Source of the DNA: Larus michahellis
Lineage: Eukaryota; Chordata; Aves; Charadriiformes; Laridae
Direction of reading: 5' to 3'
NCBI RefSeq assembly: GCF_964199755.1
Contig: NC_133897.1
Location: forward strand, 121,664,552-121,728,551
Length of the DNA stretch: 64,000 bases
Shown here: positions 36,801-48,253 of the stretch, piece by piece
Position numbering within the stretch: position 1 is the first letter of the stretch
Layout: every line of letters starts with the position of its first letter
Translations under genes and position numbers: made by a program
Notes under the pieces: generated by a model
Told to the model about the DNA's origin: nothing
What the model saw: only the letters and a program-made list of their open reading frames with translations
Databases searched by the model: none

Positions 36801-39800
36801 TTACTTGGGTTTTGTAGGGAAGGATCCTACAATTTTACGCAGGCTCACTGAGATCTTGGCAGCATGAAAACTATACCGCCATGGAAGAAAATAGAGCCGC
36901 AAGTTGAGGGTCTCATTAGATTTCTATCTTGGGAACACTGTCTGAATTCAAACTGCAGGTTTCGATTCTCTTTACGGAGTCCTGATTTTGTGGTAATAAA
37001 TAAGTTGTGAGCAGCACCTACTACTTGTAATATGAAAAGACCATTCAATTTGAGCAAAAATTAAAAAAAGTCTATTGTTTTGCTTGAATTAACATAACTG
37101 CATAATTCAAATGCTCCTCACTATTGAGTAACCAAATGGATCATTTTCATTCTATTTAAAATATAATTAATATTACAGTGTTATTGTGTTTTCATAAATA
37201 AAAACTTTGGAGATTTGTTTGTAATAATTTCTGAATGGCACTGAAGAAACACAATAAATGATCATTTGAAACATCATGTTTTAAGTAGAGTGGCTCAGGA
37301 TATTTTTTTCCTATTACAATGGAAAATATAGTTTCCTTAAAACTGCTGCTTTGCGCAGGATAACTCTAGTTTTAATTTTCTTTCAGAAAAAAAAAAAAAA
37401 AAAGAAAAAGAAACAAAAGGTGTTGATTTAGAAAGTTAGGGCATCCCAGGATGAAACTATTTCATATATTAAATTGACTAAGATACTTTGGTTTATGTTT
37501 TCAAGCAGAAACTTGTGTCAGGTCTCACAAGAAGTACAGTACAATTTCCTCAAGCTATCATTCTCTGCGTTGTTCTCTCTCTTTAGACGGCCTTTTCTGT
37601 GATACTCTTCTGTCCTGCAACTCTGAGTGCTTCAGAGGAGCTATAGATTAACACTGGAGTACAAGGCACAGAGAACAAAAAGAGCAAAAAAGACTTGAAT
37701 CACAGTATTTGGTCAGCACAGGCATCACAGGTACATCCATTGCATACAAGTCAAGCTGAGTTGAGCCAAGCAAAAACACTTTGGTTCTAAAAGTAAAAAG
37801 AGTACATTTTGCCATTTCCGAATCAAATTTCTTTCTAATGTTCCAGGCCAGTATTCATGATAATAATGATTTTTTGTACAGAGGTTTTTTTTCAAAAGGG
37901 TTTATTTGAATGCAGTAAAATATTGCTTTTAAAAAGAAAATAATATATTTACTTCCAAGTCTAATGTATCATTTTATTATGCCTTAACATTTTGACATCT
38001 TTTTTCTCAGTATTTCCTAAGCGTAATCTTTGGCACTCACACATATCTCGGATGATTTAAATATCTTTTCAGGAAGTTAAGTCAGAAAAAAATCATTGTC
38101 CTTCTTCCAATTTAGAGCAACGATATTGCTATCAGTCTGATGACACTGCTAACTCCAGTGCAACAAAGATAATTTATCATTTCTCTTCTGCATATTTAGA
38201 ACCTGCTTAAGTGGAATAGAGCAAAATTCTGTTAAACAAAACCACCTGTTACGCCCAAGTAACTTTTGTTGAAATCTACAGGAGTGCATGTACAAGTCAA
38301 AAATGGATCAATAGACATAAAATTCTTTCCTATTCCAAGTGCACTGAAATTTTACAAAAAGGAGAACTATGACAAAATTACAATTGGTGACAATTTTGGA
38401 TGCACTTCTGTCATATTTTCCTGTCGCAACCAGTCGTTAAACAGCATCTTGTATTTCAGGACACAGCACAACAAGGTATGAAATGTAACAGTCATGAAAA
38501 GCCAGTTTAGGAAACAAAAGTGCCTAACTGACATCCATCATGTACCCTGACCTTTGATATTCATCATACACCACTGGGCCTACCTGCAGATTCAGTTAGT
38601 TTAGCTGTTTAGCCTTTTTATTTTTACTATTTTTTAGGAAAGCTCTAAAAAACGCACGAAAATACTTATATTACTTACAGGCTTTTTTCCAACTCATTCA
38701 TGAAAGATTTGATTCAAGCCAGTCAAAATCTAGGTAAAATAAATAGTAATCTTGTACCTGCGGGCTTTGATCTTACAGTGATGCGGTACCAAAGCTCCGG
38801 GCGAGGGTCTGTCCATGTGCCAGTCAATGCAGGCTCAGGTTGTCAGGGAGGCGAATCATCTTGCCACACCGGACCGGGGCTCGAGAGAGAATGCTCTCCC
38901 CAGGACTCCTTATAGGACCTCGGTAAGTTGTTTAATTTTTCTGAATTTTCGACAAGTTGCCTTTGAAAAGGGGAATGGCAACTTCATCTCTTCCCCTCAG
39001 GAATACGATTATAAATTCATCAACTTTTGTAAGATGCTCAGGTGTTAAGGTGTTTTGGTAATATATATAAATACATTGCCAGCAATGTGCCTGTAGCATG
39101 CATGCACAGGACACTTCTTGAGCCTCTGATGCTGAATGTCTATTAAAATGAATGCCATTTGACTGTAAAATCTACTCTAGATCAATTATTTGTATATAAA
39201 TAGCAAAATAACAGCTATTGGACATGCAAAATATATTAATAATAGCAGGAAAGTAATGCTTTAATGTTGTATCTGGGTATGTAACTCTGACTTTTATCTC
39301 CTTGATTTCCTTACTTAATATATTACTGAATAAAAATGACCACGTTAGGCTGTAGGCACACCATGAAGAGGCTTAGAAAGGGACTAGAGAAATTCATGTG
39401 TAACAAGTCTATAAATAAACACTAAATAGCCTCGCCTGGGTGACTCCTAGGGGATGGACTGCAAACAACAACCAGGCTTGCACACGCTTTCTAAACGGCG
39501 TCTCCCATTGCCATTGTCAGAGACAGAATGAAAAGCAATACACCCATTTTTCTTTTAAGTCTTATCAGTTAAGCTCCACCGCCATGCGGGGGGGTGCTTT
39601 CAATTTCATTACGCCCAAGTTCAGAGTCTAATCCAAAAATTCAGCAGGAGTATTGCCAGTGACTGCAAATAGCTTTCTTTTTCACCTTTGAAAAGTTGCC
39701 TAGTCTCAGTTCTAGGAGGTTGTCTGGGATTTACACTTTTTACAGAGGAATCATCTGAAAGCATCTGAAATAAGCAAGTCTTAATGGAAAGTTGTCAATC

Positions 39801-41588
39801 TTAACACTGATGTTAGCCAACATGGTTTGCACTTTCTTCCGTTCATAGCTCTGTAACCATTAGGAAAAAAATGAATGCAGCCTTTGGGGCATTTGGAATA
39901 TTTTGCCTTTTGCAATCAAAATCAGAAAATATTTTGATTCCACAGAATATGAGTGGTCTCAAGGCGGTGGGGATACACATCCTGTAACCATCCCACACAG
40001 AAACGCGTGTGTCCATGGCCCGCTCTGACAGAAGTCTCATCAGAGCCAGCTCTTATTTTGCACTGTCACCATTTGTGATTCATAGTGTAACTCTGTAATC
40101 GTTTTTATCAATATGATTTTATACTTTAAAAAAGGAAATATTATTAGGGTAAGTGTGTGAAAACTACTTGGTCATCATCCTTAACATTTCATTTATCTAA
40201 GGAAATCCCATGTAGAATGGTTGCATTTTAATAGTTGCACAAGCCCACTGGGGAATAAAAACAACAGGTCCAACATATGGCAGCCTTGCAGTACTTCAGA
40301 TGTGTGCATTTCAGTGTAATATATCACAAGCTGTGCCACGTCACACACCATAAACGTCACAGACAAAATTGTCAGCATAGGTTTCATTGCAAAATTTCCA
40401 CTGGCTTCATTACACACACTATGAATTAAGAGCTTGCAGAATAAAGTTAGCATATATAACGAAATACCTGAATACAATATGTTCCTATTTCCCTCATACT
40501 GAGGTACCATAAAATGTAACTATGTCAAGAGCAGACCTTTCTTCCCCACAAAGGAAACTGCTGCTGATTTTTAACTTCACATTCAATTGAGCTCTCTGTT
40601 GAAATCAGTTGTGACTGGATTGACTCACTTGATACTTTAAGCTCCTGAAACTAAAGCTTGTTACTTCCTCAGTTATCCTTAAAATAATTTCCTTGATTAA
40701 ATTTAGCTAAGATTAAAGCATTTTCACTTGTGACAGGCCTCTGACACTAATATTTGATGACAGGTGTGAGTCGTCTTCACAGCATTACTTCTTTCCTCTT
40801 TTGTCATCAGTAAGTACTTTTAAAGAGGGCTGGCCATGTGAAACCCCTACAGTATGAACATAAAGAAGAGTGAATCTAGGATTCACAGTAAACCCCACAA
40901 GCAATATTTCAAGAGAACAGGGGCTGAGGTGCGAAGTTCATGCAAAATTAGGCAATATGGCAAATTCTTGGCAATATATATTCTTGATTTGATTTGTAGG
41001 TGGAAAGAGAAAGAGAAGGTGAAAGAGCATCTAGACCTTCTCCTTGGTGGGTGTGGTGTGAGGGGACGAGAAGGGAAAAGAGAGGAAAAAAAAGAAAAGC
41101 CTCATTCTGGGAAGGGCTTTAGACCTCAGTACCATCCATTCAAGTCATTACAAGAAAAACCAAGCGCGCACAAAGTTATAGGGTCAGATTCTACATCCCC
41201 AATCACAAGTGAACAGCATCTGCCTACATCAGCAGCCCCTCTCAGATCACCAGGAGATGCTGAACAGGAAAGCTCAGTGGTTTAAAGGACCGGACCTTGT
41301 AGTCCCATCTCATTTCTTTGTGTTTTATTCAGTCAATTTGTCTTTTGTTAATGAAAATGGGAAGAGACGGGACTCAACACAGGATCAACTCTACTGCTAT
41401 CTTTCCTGACATCCTAACCCTGAGATCTTCCAGTAATGAGGATTCAACAGCCTCCCAGCTGATACGAGTCCTTTAATTACTACTGGAAATTTCAACTGAT
41501 AGCTTACTTAAAGCTCCCTTTTTGCAGTTTCTCATCCTCTGTAAATGCAGAGAGGCATAAGCCCTTTTTAATGTACCTTTTAAATATC

Positions 41589-41630
41589 ATGGAATCATAG
41601 AATGGTGTGGCTCCAGCCCTCTGGGCTTGT
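41589..41630 (-). mobile_element. Probable CR1 3'-end scrap
   Basis: ATGGAATCATAGAATGGTGTGGCTCC resembles the reverse complement of a CR1 3' terminus. Too short for a firm call. Confidence 0.45.
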
Positions 41631-42844
41631 GATTCACCCTGACTTACTGAAGTTTCTTGGAATCTGTGAGGACATGGGAAACAAGATTTCCTTTTATATT
41701 CAGATTGATCAGTTCATCTTTATTAGTTTGATTTCATGTGATTCCTCCTGAGCACCATTCTCACTTTATAAATCAAAGACTTAGAAAATTTAAGAATATA
41801 TGTATAGATTGTGTGCTGAGGCTTTTTTGCTTTTCCAGTTAACTTGGAATTATTTTTATTAATCTATTATTATTATTTTATTATTAACTACTATAATTGC
41901 TTAGCCCAATATGCATTCTCATTTATCCTGCATAAAACTTTTAGAGAACACTAGTAATTTTTTAGTGTAAACACAACTAATTGCACTGTATTCCAAAATC
42001 AAACATTTCTTTTGATAGTTTAGCTATGCAAAGTAACTCAATGAAAAGAACAACCCAGCTAACTTCAGAAGAACAAGTAATATAAAAGCCAATTCATAAA
42101 GTTCTGCGACAACAGTCCTCTAGGAAATCTTACAAACAATGATAGAACAAATTTCAACTCCATTCATTTTTTCAGCCTTGGGTATTTTGTATCACTTTAA
42201 TAGATTTCTCTCTCCTAAATATTTTGCTTTTATACGATGAACACCACTGTAGATATATATGAGGTAATGTCCATGTGCAAGGTGAGAGCAGTTGTTTTTG
42301 CCAAGGCTTTTCAGGTGGTCTTAGATGGCTCATTGCAGCTGGCATGCACTGAGTTATGTTAGGAATTTTTCTTCCTGGGGGACTGTGACTTGACTTGTGG
42401 ACTCATGCAACGAATTCAGGGCAGGCATTAGAAGAGCATCAGCTCCAAACCGGTCAGCCTGTAACCTCACTGCAGTGCAGACAAATTACCAGGGCAACTA
42501 AAAGCAGAGCCAGAGGTCGAAGTACCCTCTCTGCTATACCATCATTAACATAATTTAATGAGAGGTTTTTGCACTTGGATGGTGTTGTGGGGACTTTCAA
42601 CTAAGAACATGAGTTAAATGTAGTGAAAACATATCCTAACAAATCAGCCAGCTGCTACGATTATTGATATGACAGACATGCAGTCTCCAACAAGCTAGCC
42701 AACACTTGTAAAGAGTGTGTTTTTCAATAAGGTAATCTGTGGTGAAACAACCAAGGGTGAGGTTTGAGTTAGCATTCAGATGTATATGTTGCACACCTAT
42801 GTAACTTTCAAATAGCCTTTTAAGAAGTAAAGGCCTTTTTAGCT

Positions 42845-43117
42845 GGGCCTGTTGCGATAGGACAAGGGGTAATGGTTTTAAACTAAAAGAAGGTAGATTC
42901 AGTCTAGATATATGGAAGAAATTTGTCACCAGTGAAACACTGGTGCAGGTTGCCCAGAGAGGCAGTAGATGTACCATTCCTGGAAACATTCGAGGTCAGG
43001 TTGGATGGAGCTCTGAGAAACCTGATCTAGTTGCAGATGTCCCTGCTTATGGCAGGGAGCTTGGACCAGATGACCTTTAAATGTCCCTTCCAACCCGAAC
43101 CATTCTATGATTCTATC
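42845..43117 (+). mobile_element. CR1 LINE 3' fragment
   Basis: Plus-strand CR1 tail: GACAAGGGGTAATGGTTTTAAACT, then the region encoding the end of ORF2 (TGGAAACATTCGAGGTCAGG), then the non-coding tail ending CATTCTATGATTCTAT. The 5' part is missing, as is usual for CR1 copies. Confidence 0.9.
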
Positions 43118-43749
43118 AAAATTTGAAGGAACTTTCTGTTACCACATCCGGTCCATTGATAACTGGCAACGCAGTACAGGATCTCTTTTATGACTTGACT
43201 GAAATCTGCTGAAAAAAACAGCTGAGTTCTTGTCCCTGCATTTCCAACTGAAAACCACCCCAAACCCCACCAATCTGAGGGTTCACTCTTCTAATTTACA
43301 GCCTAAACTTCAAATCAGCTTATATCTGGTTTTGTGCCTGCGTTGATCTTCACCGTTAAAATGGAGACCTCTTTTTTCGCTAAGCCAATCCCTTCTAAGG
43401 TTACATGTTGACTTGGTATAGAAGCATACACAATAATTTTGAGTATATTAGTTCAGGTTCCTCAATTGTGACAGGAAAAAAACCCACAGAATAATACTCT
43501 TTTTCTCCTGAGACAGGGAATGCCACATTCCTGTATCTACGGCCCCTGAAAACTTATACTGCACTGCACCATTGCAGCTGATGCTGGACTTGACAAATTA
43601 CAATAAGAACAGCAGAGATTACTTCCATAGCCCAAGCCGCAACTTATCAAAATAATCTTCCTGTTGAATATAGTTCAGTTGTCCAGCATTGATGAAGATT
43701 CATGGACCAAACCAAGGCTAATATTTCTATTTATGCCAAACACAAGTAT

Positions 43750-44460
43750 AAACTGGGAGAGAAGTGGCTGTAGAGCAGCCCTGCAGAAAGGGATCTGGGG
43801 GTGCTGGTCAACAGCAGGCTCAATATGAGCCAGCAGTGTGCCCTGGCAGCCAAGAGGGTCAATCCGCATCCTGGGGTGCACCAAACACAGCATGGCCAGC
43901 TGGTCAAGAGAGGTGATTATCCTGCTGTATTCAGCGTTGGTGCAGCATCACCTTGAGTACTGTGTGTGCAGTTCTGGGCCTTACAATTTAAGAAGGATGT
44001 GAAGGGCTTTGAGTGAGTCCACAGGAGGGCAACAAAGCTGGTGAAAGAGCTGGAAGGCATGGCCCAAGAGGAGCAGCTAAGGACTTCGGGCTTGTCTAGT
44101 CGGGAGACAAGGAGACTAAGACATTGCTCATTGCTCTCTACATCTTCCTGAGGAGGGGAAGTGGACAAGGAGGTGCTCGTCTCTTCTCCCTGGTATCCAG
44201 CGATAGGACATGTAGGAATGACTCAAAGCTGCGCCAAGGGAGGTTTAGACTGGACATTAGTGACATTTCTTTACCAACAGCGTGGTCAAACACTGGAACG
44301 GGCTTCCTAGGGAGGTGGTCAATGCCCCAAGCCTGTCAGTGTTTAAGAGGCATTTGGACAATGCCCTTAACAGCATGCCTTAGCTTTTGCTCAGCCCTGG
44401 AGTGGTCAGGCAGCTGGACTGGATGATCCTTGTAGGTCCCTTCTAACTGAACTCATCTAT
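43750..44460 (+). mobile_element. CR1 LINE fragment, longer copy
   Basis: Plus-strand CR1 covering the ORF2 C-terminal region. It starts at GGCTGTAGAGCAGCCCTGCA, includes AACATGAGCCAGCAGTGTGCC-like sequence and GGGCAACAAAGCTGGTGAAA, and reaches the 3' end near 44455. Frames are broken by small indels. A tandem repeat grows directly out of its 3' tail. Confidence 0.9.
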
Positions 44461-44461
44461 T

Positions 44462-44554
44462 TTGTTCTGTTCTGTTCTGTTCTGTTCTGTCCTATTCTAT
44501 TCTATTCTATTCTATTCTATTCTGGTCTATTCTATTCTATTCTGCTCTATTCTA
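44462..44554 (+). repeat. Pentanucleotide microsatellite (TTCTG)n(TTCTA)n
   Basis: About 18 five-base units: first TTCTG, then TTCTA with a few variants (TCTGG, TCTGC). It abuts the CR1 3' end, whose normal tail is a short ATTCTATG direct repeat, so the array probably expanded from it. Confidence 0.93.
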
Positions 44555-46995
44555 CCAGCTGCACAGCAGAGCAATCATTTTTCTGTACCTACCTAAACGC
44601 TCTCTGTCATGTAAGTCTTCCCAGAAAGACTGACACGTTACCCTGAAAAAACAGCCTACAGGCAACTTCAGAGCGGCCTCGGTTGCTACGCAGAGGAAAA
44701 CAACAAAAGAGTTGCTCTGCCACTCCTTGTTTTGTACACATGAAAGACTCTATTTCATGCTGTCGGACAGTAACAAAATGCCTGTGTTAGGGGAAAGGAT
44801 CTGGTCTGGCTTTTTTACAGCTCTGCCAATCCCACAGCTTGCAGCTCGGCAGGCAGATTCTTTTTTACGGCCGCAACTGGCACCTTGAAAGTTAAACAAC
44901 CCAGACACACCAGAAAAGAAAAAACAGGCAGGCAGCAAACAGGAGAGTGGATACAGGGGAGAGAGCTGAAGAGGCACAGATAAGGAGGAGAAAGCAGCTG
45001 AGTGAGAGAGAGGAGGTAAAACAAAAGAAAGGAGGGGATTTTTCCTGGTGGTTATAAAGGACTAAATAGCTTGAATTTCTTTAAGGAGCGTGACAGGAGG
45101 CATGGAGAATCAAAAACACAGTTAACACACACGGGAAAAACAATGTCTCTGTTCTGAGAGTGCCAACTGTTTACTTACAGTATCACACCCTGTCACTAAG
45201 GTACTTCTCTCCTCAGTCCGTTCATTTTTTCACCCCAATGGCCCTGGCCCTGCAAGCCCTTCGAAGCTGGCAACTGTACCCAACACAACCGCTGCGGTCC
45301 CAAGAGCTGTCTGGGGGTTAGGAACCCTCTCTGTGATGTGCATATTTTTTCACAGAATATGCATTATCCATTATTTATTTTGAATAACTAAATGGAATTT
45401 TGATATATTCATGCGCAGCCTCAATACACTGCTTTCTACTGGGATCTCCTCCCAAAAGCCGAGTGGCAGCCAGGGCCACAGTGCAGCAAAGAATCTTTAA
45501 ACAATGCAGAAAAGATTAATGACATTAATTTCAAACAATGTGAAATATTTTCATAATAGCTTCGTATGAATCATAAATGAATTTCAACATTTCCTTACTG
45601 AGAACATACACTGGATTTTCCACCTTAACACCATTTGCCAGATACTTTACTTGTCTCATTTGATTGAATCACTTGTCTAAAAGAAGAAACTGTACTTTTC
45701 TAGAAAGAAAAAAAAACCCACAGAGATGCAGTAAAGTTACCTTTGCTTTTGTACGAAGCAGAGGTGGATTCTGCTGGTCTGATCTAAAGCATGTCCTTGT
45801 CCTCCACCCCAGGGAAGCCAGCAGTTGCCTGGCGCTGGTGTATAAAGCGTTACTCGTCATGAGAAGGGAGTGGTGAGCAGAGCTGGGGACAAGGCAAGGT
45901 TTCGGGGGAGTCACCCAGGGCTTACACTGGCTTCTCTGTCCCTTATACCGAGGCCACTTGGCGTGATCGCAACTCGCTAGAATACTTGTGCTGACAAAAA
46001 TTATCCCTGAGAGCAAGCACTCTCCCGAGAAAAGCCAGGTTGTCTTAGACGATGATTTATTTGCTGGTAAAAGTTTATCAAGAGAATTCAGGCAGATGTT
46101 TGTGCTTTGAGAAAAGAGCAACCTGTTGCAGCCCTCATACCTTGGAGTGTGCCCCTTCCCTCACCAGGCACCGAAGAAGGGCTCAGATGCTTTTATGGTT
46201 TGAAAAACAAATATGACCTTCCTCTTCGTTCCGCGGTGTTGTGACTCTGAAGTGCTGCCATCTCCAGTGGGAAAACAAAGATCAAATGCTCCGTGGGTCT
46301 TCCCATGCAAACTGATTATGGGAATTGCGGCTTGGTTGTGGGAGGAGGAGGGTTTCGCAACTGCCAGGTTAAAGTGGAGGAAAGGCAAAAAGAAATTGTA
46401 CTTCAGTGGTCGGTGACACGGCTACTAGCTGTGTTAGAAACAAATTGATACTGTTTGAGATTTATTTCAGAACATCAGGCAAATTCTCTCTGTAAATTAT
46501 GAACAATAGACGTTTCCCATGCAAGGGAACTAAGTAAAAAAAAGCCCCAAACTTTTTTATGATAACTGAGGGTCTTGTAGGATGTGCAGGACATGTAGCC
46601 GACCCGCATGAAAGTTACAAGCAACATAAGAACAGACATCTAAATTCTGGCAATATAATTTGCAGAACAGCTTCTGTCTCTCTGTGGTTATTGAGCTCTG
46701 TGAAGAAGAGATCATTCTACTCATTCCTTCCATAAACAGATAGGTAATTTCAAAGGGAAATCAGTGCTAAGGATTTTTCAAAGGAAACTAAGTTAGATTT
46801 TTACTCTATCTTATCAGCAATAAAAAATTGGCAAATAGTTATAAATATATATATTTACCAACACTTCATTAACAGTGTGTTGGATGGGCAACCAAAAACT
46901 TTTTCAGAATTACAGGAATTACTAAAGGAGAATTTTTTACTAACATTTTTACTTTTACTGACATTAGCTGTACTAGCTGCATCGGTTATTAAACT

Positions 46996-47050
46996 TCTCA
47001 AGAAGGGTCTTTTCTTCTTGAGACCCTGAAGAAGATCCTCAGAGGATCTT
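46996..47050. repeat. Two adjacent inverted repeats
   Basis: TCTCAAGAAG at 46996-47005 pairs perfectly with CTTCTTGAGA at 47014-47023 across an 8-base loop. Nine bases later AAGATCCTC at 47032-47040 pairs with GAGGATCTT at 47042-47050 around a single base. They lie about 1.2 kb upstream of the DSG2 start. Function unknown. Confidence 0.6.
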
Positions 47051-47782
47051 GGGGTGTATTCTCGTGCAAAGGTACACATTTCTGTTTGGTTACAAAGCGA
47101 TCAGTCCAGCGCAGTGACTCAGTGACAGAACCAAGAAAGAATACGGAAGCCCTTACTGCCATGCGTTTCATGCATATTGGCTTCTTTGTTTCTGCCTTTT
47201 GTTTTCTTTAACTGAGGAAAATTATATTAATGCAAAGGGTATCGGCAAACTGTATATTGTGAAATTCTAAGTAAATAACACAAATAGCTATACATAACTT
47301 CAGAATAAAATGTGAGGTAAAACTGTTTCCCTTGTGATCCCCATGTATATTATAATTGTCGCAACTGATGTCAGGTGCAATGTGAAATTATTTATCGTGC
47401 ACTGTTACAACAGAAACAAGGGGACATAATTTAATTGGAAAGACTCCCATACGGCAGGTTCCCTCGCCGAGCCCCAATAGTGTCACCCACAGTATCCTAA
47501 CCAGCCGCTTCAGAAATTATTTACGACAATTGAGCATAATCTTAGAAAGATTAATTAGGTAAGTGCCTCAAAGATGAGAGGAGGTATGGGAAGTGTATTT
47601 AATTGTTTCGCCATCGTGAAGAATCAGTTATGCCTTCGTAAGCATCAATTAATCAGGTGTATCCAGGAGACATCTCTGCCAGATAACGGCAGGAAGGATA
47701 TGGCTCGGAGCGCCTTAAAAAGATTACGGGGAAAGTTAGGGTAAAATAACTCACAATTCTATTTTCCCTTCGAGACTGTATT

Positions 47783-47798
47783 CCCCCCCCCCCCCCCC
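47783..47798 (+). repeat. Homopolymer C16
   Basis: Sixteen consecutive C residues about 410 bases upstream of the DSG2 start codon. Length is prone to sequencing error. Confidence 0.85.
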
Positions 47799-47921
47799 AT
47801 CAATCTGTAAATTAATCGTTTTGTTGTGGCAGTAGCTTTGCACGCCTCCTACACGTTCCAGCTCGCTTTCCGGAGCGGGGAAGAGGGGAATAAAAACCAA
47901 ACTTTGAAAGCTCTGGGTGAA

Positions 47922-48188
47922 ATGGCGGCGGTGGGCGCCCGACGGGCCCTCGGCGGGCTCCCGCGGGCGGGGCTCGGCGGGGCGGTGGCCGGGACTCCCA
48001 GCCGCGGGCTGGGCTGGGCTGGGCTGGGCCGGGCCGGGCCGGGCCAGGGCCAGGGCGGGCCAGCCGCCACCTGCCCCTTCCCTTCCCGGCGCGGCTCCCC
48101 GCCCGCCACACTCCACCCACCCGCGGCTACTTTTCCCCCTCTCGGCGGGCCGCCTCCATTTCTCCCGGCGGGAGGCCCGAGGAGGTGA
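47922..48188 (+). other. Possible upstream open reading frame of DSG2
   Basis: An ATG in AAATGGCGG opens an 88-codon frame, starting MAAVGARRA, that stops 20 bases before the DSG2 ATG. It runs through the GGGCT/GGGCC tandem and looks like translated GC-rich sequence, not a real protein. It would matter only if transcription starts upstream of 47922. Confidence 0.25.
48006..48060 (+). repeat. G-rich tandem (GGGCT/GGGCC), G-quadruplex candidate
   Basis: Consecutive GGG runs separated by two bases, changing from GGGCT to GGGCC units. It satisfies the G3+N1-7 quadruplex pattern several times on the coding strand, about 150-200 bases before the DSG2 start codon. Confidence 0.85.
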
Positions 48189-48208
48189 CCCCGGTTGAGA
48201 CGGCGGCC

Positions 48209-48253
48209 ATGTCGAGGGGCCCCACCGCGGCGGGGCGGCTGCTGGTGCTGCTG
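48209..48253 (+). CDS. DSG2: DSG2 exon 1 (start, signal peptide)
   Basis: 45 nt, residues 1-15: [15 protein letters not shown]. The leucine-rich run resembles the human DSG2 signal (MARSPGRAYALLLL). Kozak GGCC before ATG, donor GTGAGT, phase 0. Confidence 0.85.

Larger units (their letters stand above)
33843..47900. other. 3' UTR and intergenic region between the two desmogleins
   Basis: No cadherin exon and no other supported gene. The first AATAAA hexamers I found downstream of the stop are at 36253-36258, 37197-37202 and 37253-37258. The actual cleavage site cannot be told. The region contains CR1 fragments (about 41589, 42845-43117, 43750-44460), a pentanucleotide satellite (44462-44554) and A-rich runs, such as 37387-37403. 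The open frames do not resemble known proteins. Confidence 0.65.

Noticed and set aside
44124..44426. 100-codon plus-strand open frame in the intergenic region
   Set aside because: It is a frame-shifted part of the CR1 ORF2 tail, covered by the mobile-element call.
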